64,000 bases of DNA from positions 124,001 to 188,000 of the forward strand of contig NZ_CP061769.1 in the NCBI RefSeq assembly GCF_011420305.2, in the 5' to 3' direction. The stretch comes from Nocardioides ochotonae (GTDB taxonomy: Bacteria; Actinomycetota; Actinomycetes; Propionibacteriales; Nocardioidaceae). Positions 26,021 to 34,616 of the stretch are shown piece by piece. Each line of letters opens with the position of its first letter. Position 1 is the first letter of the stretch. Made by a program: the position numbers and the translations under genes. The notes under the pieces are model-generated. The model worked only from the letters and a program-made list of their open reading frames with translations, did not search any database and had not been told where the DNA came from.

Positions 26021-27172
26021 GTGAGGGTCGCTGTCGTCCGGGAGACCCGCGAGCACGAGACGCGGGTGGCGCTGACACCTGAGCTGGTCACCAAGCTGAC
26101 CGGCCTCGGGTGGGAGGTCGCGGTCGAGCCCGGCGCCGGCGAGCGGGCGATGCACCTCGACGAGGACTACGTCGTGGCCGGTGCGGTCCTCGACCCCGAC
26201 CTCGCCGTCGACCTCTCCGGGGCCGACCTGGTGCTCTCGGTGCAGCCGCTCTCGCCCGCACGCGTACGCCGCCTGCGCCGCGGCGCCACCACCATCTCCT
26301 TCCTGCCCGCGACCCAGGAGCCCGCCCTGGTCGCGGACCTGCGCGACGTCGGGGCGACCTCGTTCGCGATGGAGCTGGTCCCGCGGATCTCGCGCGCGCA
26401 GTCGATGGACGCGCTCTCCTCGCAGTCGCTGGTGGCGGGCTACCGCTGCGCGGTCGTCTGCGCCGGGCTGCTGCGCCGCTTCCTGCCGCTCAACATGACC
26501 GCCGCCGGCACGGTCCCGCCCGCCGAGGTCGTCGTCCTGGGCGCCGGGGTCGCCGGGCTCCAGGCGATCGCGACCACGCGGCGCCTCGGCGCCGTCGTGC
26601 GCGCCTACGACGTGCGCGCCGCCGCGGCGGAGGAGATCCGCTCGGTGGGAGCCCACGCGATCGAGCTCGACCTGCCCACGCTCGAGGGCGCCGGCGGCTA
26701 CGCCCGGGAGATGTCGCAGGAGCGCGCCGAGCTCCAGCGCGAGCTGCTGGCGCCGTACGTCGCGGCGGCCGACGCCCTGATCACCACCGCCGCCGTGCCC
26801 GGCCGGGCGGCGCCGCTGCTGGTCACCGCCGCGATGGTCGAGCAGATGCGGGCCGGGTCGGTCGTCGTCGACCTGGCCGCGGACGCCCCGACCGGCGGCA
26901 ACGTCGAGGGCTCGGTGCCCGGCGAGGTGGTGCGGGTCGGGCGGGCCCAGGTGTGGGGCGGTCGCAACGTGCCCGCCCAGATGCCGGAGCCGGCCTCGCG
27001 CCTCTACGCCGCCAACGTCGCCCACCTGGTCGCCCTGCTGACTCGCGAGGGCGCCCTCGACCCCGACTGGGAGGACGAGATCGTGGCCACCAGCTGCGTG
27101 ACCCACGACGGCCAGGTGCGCCACGAGCCGGCGCGGCTGCTGCTCGAGGACGCCGGAGGTGAGACGGCGTGA
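26021..27172 (+). CDS. pntAA: NAD(P) transhydrogenase alpha subunit, part 1 (NAD-binding)
   Basis: About 383 residues forming the dI domain that binds NAD(H). VRVAVVRETREHETRVALTP is the alanine-dehydrogenase/PNT N-terminal signature. The Rossmann nucleotide site is VLGAGVAGLQAIATTRRLGA, with AYDVRAAAAEEIRSVGA. There is no membrane part: that is encoded by the next gene, as in other split actinobacterial and Rhodospirillum-type PNTs. Start GTG 26021. The stop overlaps pntAB in GTGA. The complex couples hydride transfer from NADH to NADP+ to proton import and so feeds the NADPH pool. Confidence 0.92.
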   Translation: MRVAVVRETREHETRVALTPELVTKLTGLGWEVAVEPGAGERAMHLDEDYVVAGAVLDPDLAVDLSGADLVLSVQPLSPARVRRLRRGATTISFLPATQEPALVADLRDVGATSFAMELVPRISRAQSMDALSSQSLVAGYRCAVVCAGLLRRFLPLNMTAAGTVPPAEVVVLGAGVAGLQAIATTRRLGAVVRAYDVRAAAAEEIRSVGAHAIELDLPTLEGAGGYAREMSQERAELQRELLAPYVAAADALITTAAVPGRAAPLLVTAAMVEQMRAGSVVVDLAADAPTGGNVEGSVPGEVVRVGRAQVWGGRNVPAQMPEPASRLYAANVAHLVALLTREGALDPDWEDEIVATSCVTHDGQVRHEPARLLLEDAGGETA

Positions 27173-27489
27173 GCGACCCCATCGCCTGGCTCACGATCTT
27201 CGTGCTGAGCGTGGCCGTCGGCATCGAGGTGATCGCCAAGGTCTCCTCCACCCTGCACACCCCGCTCATGTCCGGCGCCAACGCCATCCACGGCGTGATC
27301 CTGCTCGGCGCCGTCATCGTCACCGGCACCACCGAGTCCACGCTCGCGCTGGTGGTCGGGCTGGTCGCGATCGTGCTGGCCGCGATCAACATGGCCGGCG
27401 GCTTCGTGGTGACCGACCGGATGCTGCAGATGTTCGGCCGGCGCCGCCCGGCCAAGGACGCCGCGTCCCAGCGGGGGAGCACCCGATGA
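27169..27489 (+). CDS. pntAB: NAD(P) transhydrogenase alpha subunit, part 2 (membrane)
   Basis: A 106-residue membrane protein with three predicted helices (ITIFVLSVAVGIEVIAKV-like; SGANAIHGVILLGAVIV; ALVVGLVAIVLAAINMAGGF). The segment GANAIHGVILLGA is characteristic of the PntA C-terminal membrane domain. GTG start in a 4-base overlap with pntAA. Its own stop overlaps pntB in ATGA. It forms part of the proton channel with PntB. Confidence 0.92.
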   Translation: MSDPIAWLTIFVLSVAVGIEVIAKVSSTLHTPLMSGANAIHGVILLGAVIVTGTTESTLALVVGLVAIVLAAINMAGGFVVTDRMLQMFGRRRPAKDAASQRGSTR

Positions 27490-28859
27490 CCCCCACCTGG
27501 GCCCAGCTGGTCTACCTGGCCTGCGCGGTCGGCTTCATCCTGGCCCTCAAGGGACTGGCCGGCCCGCGCACCGCACGCGCCGGCAACCTCGTCGGCGCGG
27601 GCGCCGCGGTGGTCGCGGTGGCGGTCCCGTTCTTCTACCTCGACCTCGACCACGTCGCGCTGATCCTCGGCGCGATCGCGGTCGGCACCCTGGTCGGGGT
27701 GCTCGGCGCCCGACGGGTGCAGATGACCCAGATGCCGCAGATGGTCGCGCTGTTCAACGGCGTCGGCGGCGGTGCGGCCGCGTTGGTGGCGCTGCTCGAG
27801 CTGACCCACATGGGGGCGGCGACCCCCGGCTTCGACCTCGCGGCGACCGGGTTCACGCTGGCCGTCGGCGCGGTCTCCTTCGCCGGGTCCGCGATCACCT
27901 TCGCCAAGCTCCAGGAGCTGATGACCTCCCGGCCGGTGGTGTTCCCCGGCCTGCCGGTGCTCTTCGGGCTCGCGGCCGTCGCCGCAGTGGTGCTCGCGGT
28001 GCTGGTGGTCCGCGACCCGTCGGTCCCGCTCGGCGTCGCGCTGGCCGCGGTCGGCCTGCTCCTCGGCGTACTCCTGGTGCTGCCGGTCGGCGGCGCCGAC
28101 GTCCCCATCGTGATCAGCCTGCTCAACGCCTTCACCGGCCTGACCGTGGCCGCCGGCGGCTACGTCCTGGGCAACGTCGTCCTGCTGGTCGCCGGCACCC
28201 TCGTCGGCGCCTCCGGCACCTTCCTGACCCTGCTGATGGCCCGGGCGATGGGCCGCTCGGTCACCAGCATCCTCTTCGGCGCCCTGCGCGGGGGCTCCAC
28301 GCTCGGCGCCGGTGTCGCCTCCGACCGCCCGGTGCGCTCCGCCGGCCCGGAGGACGTCGCGATCGCGCTGGGGTACGCCGAGCGCGTGATCGTGGTGCCC
28401 GGCTACGGCCTGGCGGTGGCGCAGGCCCAGCACACGCTGCGCGAGATCGTCGACCTGCTCACCGAGCGCGGCGTCCGGGTGGACTACGCGATCCACCCGG
28501 TGGCCGGCCGGATGCCTGGACACATGAACGTGCTGCTGGCCGAGGCCCAGGTGCCCTACGAGCAGCTGGTCGAGATGGACGACATCAACAGCGAGTTCCG
28601 CCACACCGACGTCGCGCTCGTGGTCGGCGCCAACGACGTGGTCAACCCGGCGGCCCGCACCACCCCCAGCGCGCCGATCTACGGCATGCCGATCCTCGAC
28701 GTCGACCAGGCCCGCCAGGTGGTGTTCCTCAAGCGCTCGATGCGCCCCGGATTCGCCGGCATCGACAACGAGCTGCTCTTCGACCCGCGCACCACGTTGC
28801 TGTTCGGTGACGCCAAGGAGTCGCTCGCCAAGTTGCTCGCCGCCCTCAAGGGGCTGTGA
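27486..28859 (+). CDS. pntB: NAD(P) transhydrogenase beta subunit
   Basis: A 457-residue protein. The N-terminal half is membrane-embedded (about nine helices). The C-terminal dIII domain binds NADP(H): VIVVPGYGLAVAQAQHTL, YAIHPVAGRMPGHMNVLLAE and LVVGANDVVNPAA are diagnostic. Segment QMTQMPQMVALFNGVGGGAAA is the classic PntB loop and helix. ATG start in a 4-base overlap with pntAB, giving a three-gene translationally coupled operon. A small membrane-protein ORF follows. Confidence 0.95.
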   Translation: MTPTWAQLVYLACAVGFILALKGLAGPRTARAGNLVGAGAAVVAVAVPFFYLDLDHVALILGAIAVGTLVGVLGARRVQMTQMPQMVALFNGVGGGAAALVALLELTHMGAATPGFDLAATGFTLAVGAVSFAGSAITFAKLQELMTSRPVVFPGLPVLFGLAAVAAVVLAVLVVRDPSVPLGVALAAVGLLLGVLLVLPVGGADVPIVISLLNAFTGLTVAAGGYVLGNVVLLVAGTLVGASGTFLTLLMARAMGRSVTSILFGALRGGSTLGAGVASDRPVRSAGPEDVAIALGYAERVIVVPGYGLAVAQAQHTLREIVDLLTERGVRVDYAIHPVAGRMPGHMNVLLAEAQVPYEQLVEMDDINSEFRHTDVALVVGANDVVNPAARTTPSAPIYGMPILDVDQARQVVFLKRSMRPGFAGIDNELLFDPRTTLLFGDAKESLAKLLAALKGL

Positions 28860-28900
28860 GGCGCGCGGAACCTCGGGCCCGCCGGCTCGTTGAGCACGGC

Positions 28901-29077
28901 ATGGACGACGAGGAGGACGAGCGCCGGCGGCGCCCCGACTGGTACCGCTATGCCGCACCGGAGCCGAAGACCGAGCGCCAGCGCCGGGAGTGGGTCGTCG
29001 TGCTGCTCGCGCTGGTCGTGGTGGGCCTGATGGTGCTGGCCGTCACCGGTGTGGTGCCGTTCGGCCTCGGCGGCTAG
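28901..29077 (+). CDS. Small single-pass membrane protein (58 residues)
   Basis: A very charged N-terminus (MDDEEDERRRRPDWYRYAAP) is followed by one hydrophobic helix (WVVVLLALVVVGLMVLAVTG) and a short outside tail. The composition fits a real small membrane protein. A GTG at 28856 overlapping the pntB stop is an alternative start. It follows pntB by 41 bases and may be co-transcribed. Function unknown. Confidence 0.6.
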   Translation: MDDEEDERRRRPDWYRYAAPEPKTERQRREWVVVLLALVVVGLMVLAVTGVVPFGLGG

Positions 29078-29094
29078 CCGGGCCGGGCCGACGC

Positions 29095-29742
29095 TCAGGC
29101 GCCGCCGGCGATGCCGTAGAGCCGGTCGCCGGCGTCACCGAGACCGGGCACGATGTAGCCCTTCTCGTTGAGGCGCTCGTCCATCGCGGCGGTCACGACG
29201 GTGACCGGTACGTCGAGGTCGGCCAGGTCCTTCTCGAGGCGCACGCAGCCCTCGGGGGCGGCGAGCAGGCAGATCGCGGTGACGTGGTCCGCGCCGCGGT
29301 CGGTGAGGAAGCGGATCGCCGCGGCGAGGGTGCCGCCGGTGGCGAGCATCGGGTCGAGCACGTAGCACTGGCGCCCGGAGAGGTCGTCGGGCAGCCGCTC
29401 GGCGTACGTCGCGGCCTCGAGGGTCTCCTCGTTGCGGACCATGCCGAGGAAGCCCACCTCGGCGGTCGGCAGCAGCCGCATCATGCCGTCGAGCATGCCG
29501 AGGCCGGCGCGCAGGATCGGCACCACGAGCGGCTTCGGCGTCGCGAGGCGCACGCCGGTGGTGGGGGAGACCGGGGTGGTGATGTCGACCTGCTCGACGC
29601 GGACGTCGCGCGTCGCCTCGTAGGCGAGCAGGGTCACCAGCTCGTCGGTGAGGTGCCGGAAGGTCGGGGAGTCCGTGCGCTCGTCACGCAGGGTGGTGAG
29701 CTTGTGGGCGACGAGCGGGTGGTCCACGACATGAATACGCAT
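29095..29742 (-). CDS. upp: Uracil phosphoribosyltransferase
   Basis: A 215-residue type I phosphoribosyltransferase that salvages uracil to UMP with PRPP. The N-terminus [20 protein letters not shown] and the PRPP loop [15 protein letters not shown] (near 127) are diagnostic for Upp. The C-terminal uracil-binding segment [16 protein letters not shown] is present. The ATG is preceded by TAGCCT with a 6-base spacer, so a leaderless transcript is expected. Convergent with the small membrane protein gene, divergent from the tadA group. Confidence 0.95.
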   Translation of the reverse strand: MRIHVVDHPLVAHKLTTLRDERTDSPTFRHLTDELVTLLAYEATRDVRVEQVDITTPVSPTTGVRLATPKPLVVPILRAGLGMLDGMMRLLPTAEVGFLGMVRNEETLEAATYAERLPDDLSGRQCYVLDPMLATGGTLAAAIRFLTDRGADHVTAICLLAAPEGCVRLEKDLADLDVPVTVVTAAMDERLNEKGYIVPGLGDAGDRLYGIAGGA

Positions 29743-29748
29743 GTGTGC

Positions 29749-29754
29749 AGGCTA
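29749..29754 (-). promoter_or_regulatory. -10 hexamer TAGCCT of upp (leaderless)
   Basis: On the minus strand TAGCCT, then GCACAC, then ATG: the same arrangement as menB and the Nudix gene. Confidence 0.6.
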
Positions 29755-29845
29755 GTCCAGGTTCCCGGTCCGAGACTTGGCCGGGCGGCGGGGCTCTGCC
29801 ACCCTAGGGGGACAGCGGCGACCAGCACCGGTGTGGAGGAGCGTC

Positions 29846-30337
29846 ATGGTCCAGATCGACGAGGTCGACTTCGCCCTTGCCGCGTTCCGGCAGGACGGCG
29901 TGTGGACGGTCGGGGAGCTCACCCGGGAGCACCTCGCCGACCTTGAGACGCTCGCCGATGCGCTGCGCCGGCTGCCCGGTGACAGCGGCGCGATCGCGCT
30001 GATCGGCATCGACGAGGACTACTTCCTGCTGGTGCGGGTCACCGGCTCGCGGGTGCGGGTGCTGGTCTCCGACATCGCCGCGGCCGACGAGTCCGACCTG
30101 GCCGCGTCGGCGCTGGAGGTGCTCGGCATCCCGGCGCCGCTCGACGACGACGAGGACGAGGAGGCCGTCCCGGCCGGCGACCTCGACCTGCTCGGTGACC
30201 TGGGCATGCACGCGATGGACATGGCCGTGCTGCTCGACGACTTCGACCTCTACCCTGACGAGGTGCTCTCCGACGTGGCCCGCAAGGTGGGCTTCGGCAA
30301 GCCCTTCGACGACGCCGTCGGGCTGACGTCGGCCTGA
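29846..30337 (+). CDS. tRNA adenosine deaminase-associated protein
   Basis: A 163-residue protein of the actinobacterial family found next to tadA. MVQIDEVDFALAAFRQDGVW and a strongly acidic middle (DDDEDEEAVPAGDLDLLGDLG) are typical. There is no catalytic motif. It is presumed to work with TadA, judged only from conserved gene pairing; the mechanism is unknown. The start ATG follows the strong ribosome site GGAGGAGCGTC; earlier in-frame starts lie in non-conserved sequence. tadA follows after 17 bases. Confidence 0.82.
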   Translation: MVQIDEVDFALAAFRQDGVWTVGELTREHLADLETLADALRRLPGDSGAIALIGIDEDYFLLVRVTGSRVRVLVSDIAAADESDLAASALEVLGIPAPLDDDEDEEAVPAGDLDLLGDLGMHAMDMAVLLDDFDLYPDEVLSDVARKVGFGKPFDDAVGLTSA

Positions 30338-30354
30338 GCCGACTGACGACGACC

Positions 30355-30822
30355 GTGCTGCAGGACCGCTGGCGCGAGCCGATGCTCGCCGCCCTCGCCG
30401 AGGCGCGTGCCGCCGACGCCACCCACGACGTACCGATCGGGGCCGTGGTGCTGGGTCCGGACGGCGCCGTCCTGGGCGCCGGGCACAACGTCCGGGAGGC
30501 CGACGGCGACCCGACCGGGCACGCGGAGGTCGTCGCGCTGCGCGCCGCGGCACGGGCGCTCGGGGAGTGGCGGCTGAGCGGCTGCACGCTGGTGGTGACC
30601 CTCGAGCCGTGCACGATGTGCGCCGGCGCCGCGGTGCTGGCCCGGGTGGACCGGATCGTCTTCGGCGCCTTCGACGAGAAGGCCGGGGCGGTCGGGAGCC
30701 TGTGGGACGTGGTGCGCGACCGTCGTCTCAACCACCGCCCGGAGGTCGTCGGCGGGGTGCTGGCCGCGGAGTGTACGGCGTTGCTGGAGGACTTCTTCGC
30801 ACGTCATCGTCCGAAGGCATGA
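30355..30822 (+). CDS. tadA: tRNA(Arg) adenosine-34 deaminase
   Basis: A 155-residue zinc deaminase that converts A34 to inosine in tRNA-Arg(ACG) so that it can read CGU, CGC and CGA. The catalytic HAE is at 56-58. The zinc cysteines are in LEPCTMCAG (Cys86 and Cys89). RIVFGAFDEKAGAVGS is the usual TadA block. GTG start at 30355. It pairs with the associated protein directly upstream. Confidence 0.92.
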   Translation: MLQDRWREPMLAALAEARAADATHDVPIGAVVLGPDGAVLGAGHNVREADGDPTGHAEVVALRAAARALGEWRLSGCTLVVTLEPCTMCAGAAVLARVDRIVFGAFDEKAGAVGSLWDVVRDRRLNHRPEVVGGVLAAECTALLEDFFARHRPKA

Positions 30823-30884
30823 CCTCCGTGGGGGTTCCCGAGATTTGACCTTCCCATTGTCTGGACCGGGGTCATACTGGCGAG

Positions 30885-32279
30885 GTGGCGGCAGCGTTCA
30901 CCGGTAGGTCCTCGACACGTTCCCAGGGCAGGTTCTCCTCCTGGCGGCGTTCTCGACGCAGGCCGGTCACCGCCGGTGTGGTGGTCTCCGGGCTGGTGCT
31001 CGCCGGGCTGAGCGCGACCGCAGCGCCGGCGGCCGCCGACGGCGCGGTCACCGTGCGCGGCGCCGCGTTCCCAGACCCGATGGCCACCCGGCTCTCCTTC
31101 GTCGGGTGCGAGTCGATCGGCGCGGTGCGCGCCGAGACCCCCCAGGCGTACGTCGGCCTCGGCCCCGGGCAGCCGCCGGCCGGCCGGCGCAGCCTGGGCT
31201 ACGACCTGGCGGGCGGCAACGCCGTCGGCGCCATGCACGTCGTGGGCTCCGTGCGGACCACGAGCGTCGCCTCGGTCTTCGTCCACGCCCCCGCGGGTGC
31301 TCAAGGGGTCTCCTACGCCGGCTACCAGACGCGCGCCGATCGCGGCACCGACGTCATGTGGCTGGGGCGTGCGGGCCTGACCGCGGCCGGCGGTTGGCAG
31401 GAGGTCGACGCGATGCGCACCTCCTACACCTGGTCGCGCGTCGACCTGTCGAGCGGCGCGGTCCTCGAGCGCGGCCCGGGCTCCGCGATGGGCGTGCGCG
31501 CCTTCGCGGCGCGCGGCGGCGGCGACGGCGGGGCCTTCTTCACGATCGGCTTCGGGTGTGACGGCCAGCCGTTCTCCCTGGACGCCATGCGGGCCGGGCC
31601 CGCCGGCGCCGTCACGACGTACGACCTCGAGGGCCTGGCGACCACCACCACGATCTCCGGTCCGGCGAGGTCGCGTCCGGGCAAGGTGGTGCGGCTCACC
31701 GGCACGCTGCGCGACCAGGACGGCGCGCCGCTGCCGTGGGGCTCGGTCATCCTCGAGCGCCAGCTCGACGGCGGTGCCTGGGAGAAGGTCGACGTGGTCG
31801 AGGTTGGTCCCGGCGTCGACCCCGCCGCGACGGTGCGCCCCGAGAGGACCACGACGTACCGCTGGCGCTTCGTGGACCGCCCGCTCGCCGAGGCCAGCAC
31901 CTCCGCGTCCCACACCGTGACGGTCTCGCAGGCCGGTGGGCCGTCGGACAAGCCGACGCCGAGCGAGAAGCCGACCCCCTCGGAGAAGCCCAGCCCGAGT
32001 ACGAAGCCGACCCCCTCGGAGAAGCCCAGCCCGAGTACGAAGCCGACGCCCTCGGAGAAGCCCAGCCCGAGTGCGAAGCCGACGCCCTCGGAGAAGCCCA
32101 CGCCGAGTGCCACGCCGACGAAGTCGAGCGCCCCGGCCGCGCCCCCGACCTCGTCTCCGTCACGGTCCCCGCAGGGATCCGGCTCGGGGACGCCCAGCAG
32201 CACGGCCGATCCGGGCGCCTCGCTCCAGGGATCGCCGACCGGCACCGTCTCGCCCCGGACCGCGAGCCCGACGCCCTGA
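30885..32279 (+). CDS. Secreted protein with Pro/Ser/Lys repeat tail
   Basis: A 464-residue protein. An arginine-rich N-region (SRRRPVTAGVVVSGLVLAGL) and an Ala-rich cleavage site (ATAAPAAADG) form a signal peptide. Residues ~50-235 form an unrecognised compact extracellular domain with two Cys. Residues ~250-340 look Ig/bacterial-surface-like (TTISGPARSRPGKVVRLTGT). Residues ~345-464 are low-complexity KPTPSEKPSPST repeats ending TASPTP, with no LPXTG anchor or terminal helix. It is probably released or wall-associated. GTG start, with CATACT six bases upstream. The DNA repeats are listed separately. Confidence 0.75.
   Translation: MAAAFTGRSSTRSQGRFSSWRRSRRRPVTAGVVVSGLVLAGLSATAAPAAADGAVTVRGAAFPDPMATRLSFVGCESIGAVRAETPQAYVGLGPGQPPAGRRSLGYDLAGGNAVGAMHVVGSVRTTSVASVFVHAPAGAQGVSYAGYQTRADRGTDVMWLGRAGLTAAGGWQEVDAMRTSYTWSRVDLSSGAVLERGPGSAMGVRAFAARGGGDGGAFFTIGFGCDGQPFSLDAMRAGPAGAVTTYDLEGLATTTTISGPARSRPGKVVRLTGTLRDQDGAPLPWGSVILERQLDGGAWEKVDVVEVGPGVDPAATVRPERTTTYRWRFVDRPLAEASTSASHTVTVSQAGGPSDKPTPSEKPTPSEKPSPSTKPTPSEKPSPSTKPTPSEKPSPSAKPTPSEKPTPSATPTKSSAPAAPPTSSPSRSPQGSGSGTPSSTADPGASLQGSPTGTVSPRTASPTP
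31968..32111 (+). repeat. Four in-frame 36-bp tandem repeats
   Basis: Near-identical 36-bp units start at 31968, 32004, 32040 and 32076, each encoding KPTPSEKPSPST or a close variant. They differ by a few substitutions (such as ACC/ACG and ACG/GCG), so the copy number is likely to vary between strains by slippage without breaking the frame. Confidence 0.85.
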
Positions 32280-32314
32280 CCCGACCGGATTTCGTTCGGC
32301 CCGCCCCGCTCCGG

Positions 32315-32320
32315 TACATT
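32315..32320 (+). promoter_or_regulatory. -10 hexamer TACATT of tRNA-Ser(CGA)
   Basis: TACATT lies seven bases before the mature tRNA 5' end. A possible -35 TTCGTT lies 18 bases upstream at 32291-32296. Little or no 5' leader is expected. Confidence 0.55.
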
Positions 32321-32327
32321 CCTCCGC

Positions 32328-32417
32328 GGTGGCGTGTCCGAGCGGCCGAAGGTGCATCACTCGAAATGATGTGTGGGGTTAAACCCACCGTGGGTTCAAA
32401 TCCCACCGCCACCGCCA
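32328..32417 (+). tRNA. tRNA-Ser (anticodon CGA)
   Basis: A 90-base gene with encoded CCA. The acceptor GGTGGCG pairs with CGCCACC. The anticodon stem CATCA/TGATG encloses the loop CTCGAAA (anticodon CGA, reads UCG). A long class II variable arm (GGGGTTAAACCC) and the T arm GTGGG-TTCAAAT-CCCAC follow. Confidence 0.96.
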
Positions 32418-32437
32418 GACGACCTAGGTCGTGAGAG

Positions 32438-32479
32438 AGCCGCCCCAGGCCCGAGAGATCGGGAACCGGGGCGGCTTTC
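32438..32479 (+). terminator. Rho-independent terminator of tRNA-Ser(CGA)
   Basis: AGCCGCCCC pairs with GGGGCGGCT around a ~21-base loop, followed by TTTC. It is placed 21 bases after the tRNA. Confidence 0.75.
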
Positions 32480-32587
32480 GGCATTCCGGGTGAGTGCTGT
32501 CGGAGTACGCCGCGGGACCTGGCGCTCGGTGGCGATCGATCCGCCCGTCCCCTGAAGTGCGGGCCCGCGCGCGCCGATGATCTCCGC

Positions 32588-33601
32588 GTGACTTCTCGGG
32601 ACCTGGTCGTGAACCGGTGGCGGCGCTTCGGCATGGACCGTCTGTACGTGGAGACGGCGGACGGGGAGAAGATCGGGTTCTGGGACCTGGTCGCGGAGAC
32701 CGCGCATCCGGAGACCCCGGAGGGCGGACCGGCGTTGCTGGCGGCCGTCGCGGGATGGAAGGCGCAGGCGCAGTCGGGGAAGGGGTCGACCGTGGTCGAT
32801 GCACTGCCGGAGGGGACGGCGGTGGCCCAGCCCGAGCCCGAGCCCGAGCTGCAGCACGAGGCCATGGCGTCCACACTGCTCACCCAGAAGGACGGCGGCG
32901 TTGATGGGGCGGGGGACGCGGGCGCACCTGTGGAGCTTGTCGGCCCCGTCGCCCGCGACGTACCTGTCGAGCCGGTCCGCCCGTGGGTCGACCTGGCCAC
33001 CAACCGACCCGGTGCAGAGGCGCGCGAGCAGGCCCTGTCGGCCCGCGACGCGGCGCCCGTCAAGACCATCCTCGCGCGGGTGCTGGGCGTGCACACCGAC
33101 GAACGCGCCTGGCGGATCGGCGCGGACGGTGAGGAGAAGGTCGCCGCGGAGCTCGCCAAGGTGGCGAGGAAGGACCCTCGGTGGCGCTTCCTGCACGCCA
33201 TCCCGGTCGGCAGCCGCGGCTCCGACATCGACCACCTCGTCATCGGTCCCGGCGGTGTCTTCACCGCCAACGCCAAGCACCACCCCGGCGCGAAGATCTG
33301 GGTCGGTGGCAGCACCTTCATGGTCAACGGCGTCAAGCAGCCCTATGTCCGCAACGCCCGCCACGAGGCGCAGCGCGCTGCGAAGCTGCTCGCCGAGGCG
33401 TGCGGGTTCCCCGTGCACGTCGAGGGCCTGGTCGTGGCCGTCAACGCCGACGACGTGACCATCAAGAGCCAGCCCGAGGGTGTCTCCGTCGTCCCCCGCA
33501 TGCGGGTGGCCAAGTGGCTGCTGCGGCACGGTCCCATCCACTCGCCCGAGACCATCGACGCCATCTATGAGGTCGCGCGCCGTTCGACCACGTGGCGGTG
33601 A
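32588..33601 (+). CDS. NERD (nuclease-related) domain protein
   Basis: A 337-residue cytoplasmic protein. The first ~70 residues (RDLVVNRWRRFGMDRLYVET, GEKIGFWDL) form a small beta-rich module. An acidic/proline linker (~75-110) and a NERD domain (~175-300) follow. NERD core: GADGEEKVAAELAKV, then GSRGSDIDHLVIGPGGVFTA (catalytic-like Asp) and NAKHH. NERD is a PD-(D/E)XK-related fold; proteins with it have been proposed to process nucleic acid. GTG start. No restriction, toxin or phage gene lies next to it, so a defence role cannot be argued from context. Confidence 0.82.
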   Translation: MTSRDLVVNRWRRFGMDRLYVETADGEKIGFWDLVAETAHPETPEGGPALLAAVAGWKAQAQSGKGSTVVDALPEGTAVAQPEPEPELQHEAMASTLLTQKDGGVDGAGDAGAPVELVGPVARDVPVEPVRPWVDLATNRPGAEAREQALSARDAAPVKTILARVLGVHTDERAWRIGADGEEKVAAELAKVARKDPRWRFLHAIPVGSRGSDIDHLVIGPGGVFTANAKHHPGAKIWVGGSTFMVNGVKQPYVRNARHEAQRAAKLLAEACGFPVHVEGLVVAVNADDVTIKSQPEGVSVVPRMRVAKWLLRHGPIHSPETIDAIYEVARRSTTWR

Positions 33602-33720
33602 CGGCGGGCGGAGCAGGCCGAGCGCGGTGGTCCGGGGCCGTTGCCACGGGCTGCGGGTTGTGCTGACCTGAGGGGATCGCGCCGCCGACATCGGGACGCG
33701 AGAGCCGAGGGAGGACGGTC

Positions 33721-34059
33721 ATGATCCTGCGACGTTGGCGAGGGGCCGTCAGGCCCGAGGACGCCGAGGCCTACCTCGCCCACCAGAGCGACACCGGCAT
33801 CCGTGGCTACCGCTCCACGCCAGGCAACCTGGGCGCCTTGGTCCTGCGCCGCCCGGTGGGCAACCTCGTCGAGGTGGTCACGCTGTCGCTGTGGGAGTCG
33901 ATGGACGACGTACGCCGCTTCGCCGGCGAGCGGCCCGAGGTCGCGGTCTTCTACCCGGGCGACGACGACCTGCTCGCGGAGAAGGACGTGCACGTGGACC
34001 ACTTCGAGGTGACCGAGGGCGACCTCGACCCCGGGTTCCTCGCGCACCTCTCGGCCTGA
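33721..34059 (+). CDS. ABM-like (dimeric alpha-beta barrel) protein
   Basis: A 112-residue protein resembling antibiotic-biosynthesis-monooxygenase-type dimeric alpha/beta barrels: MILRRWRGAVRPEDAEAYLA, then VEVVTLSLWESMDDVRRFAG and FYPGDDDLLAEKDVHVDHFE. Such folds act as monooxygenases or mere ligand binders. No catalytic residues can be assigned. ATG start with GGGAGGAC six bases upstream. Convergent with the Nudix gene. Confidence 0.7.
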   Translation: MILRRWRGAVRPEDAEAYLAHQSDTGIRGYRSTPGNLGALVLRRPVGNLVEVVTLSLWESMDDVRRFAGERPEVAVFYPGDDDLLAEKDVHVDHFEVTEGDLDPGFLAHLSA

Positions 34060-34111
34060 CGGGGGCGGGCTGCACTCAACCGTGCCCCGTCCGTCCCGCA
34101 GACGGAGGAAG

Positions 34112-34570
34112 TCAGTCGCGCGCTGAGCGGTCCTGGCGTGCCCACCACTCCTCGAGCACGCGCCGGGTCTCGTAGGTCAGGTTCGATCGGTCGAGCTCGC
34201 CGCAGCCAAGCCACCGCCAGCTGCTGTGCTCGGGCGAGAGCTGGATGATCTGCTCGCCGAGCGGTACGGCGAAGGTGTACTGCCGCGTGCGAGCCCCGCT
34301 GCCGCTGAGGTAGTCGAACTCGGCCACGAAGCCCGGGTCGACGCGGGCCGGCCCGGACCAGCCGATCTCCTCGGCCAGCTCGCGGTCCAGCGCCTGGCCG
34401 AGCGTCTCGCCCGCCTCGCACCCGCCGGAGGGCAGCTCCTCGATGCCGGGGAGGAAGTCGTCGCCGGCCGAGCGGCGTAGGACGAGCACGCAGTCCTCGA
34501 CGTACACGACCGCGCCGGCGACCAGCCGGTCGACGCCCGGGGCGTGCGTGATGCTCGACAGGTCGTCCAC
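34112..34570 (-). CDS. Nudix hydrolase
   Basis: A 152-residue protein with a complete Nudix box (GGCEAGETLGQALDRELAEE followed by IGW), which fits GX5EX7REUXEEXGU. It hydrolyses a nucleoside-diphosphate-linked substrate using Mg2+; the specific substrate is unknown. GTG start; on the minus strand TAGCCT lies six bases upstream. Its promoter is back-to-back with the palindromic operators in front of the MMPL transporter gene, so shared control is possible. Confidence 0.9.
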   Translation of the reverse strand: MDDLSSITHAPGVDRLVAGAVVYVEDCVLVLRRSAGDDFLPGIEELPSGGCEAGETLGQALDRELAEEIGWSGPARVDPGFVAEFDYLSGSGARTRQYTFAVPLGEQIIQLSPEHSSWRWLGCGELDRSNLTYETRRVLEEWWARQDRSARD

Positions 34571-34576
34571 CCGGGG

Positions 34577-34582
34577 AGGCTA
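34577..34582 (-). promoter_or_regulatory. -10 hexamer TAGCCT of the Nudix gene (leaderless)
   Basis: Minus strand: TAGCCT, CCCCGG, GTG. The first palindrome of the divergent operator pair begins 17 bases further upstream. Confidence 0.58.
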
Positions 34583-34598
34583 GCGCGCGCCGGGAACT

Positions 34599-34616
34599 AT
34601 CCCCCTGGGGGGTTAT
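34599..34616. promoter_or_regulatory. Operator-like palindrome 1, ATCCCCCTGGGGGGTTAT
   Basis: A C5-T-G6 core with A/T ends, overlapping the -10 hexamer TATGCT of the MMPL gene by three bases. Its centre (34606) is 34 bp from the centre of palindrome 2. GC-tract palindromes of this kind are typical of CsoR/RcnR-family metal or formaldehyde repressors; the identity of the regulator is inferred. Confidence 0.6.

Noticed and set aside
23420..27124. 1234-codon minus-strand open frame across pepN and pntAA
   Set aside because: Antisense to pepN (HExxH) and pntAA; composition is the usual antisense pattern.
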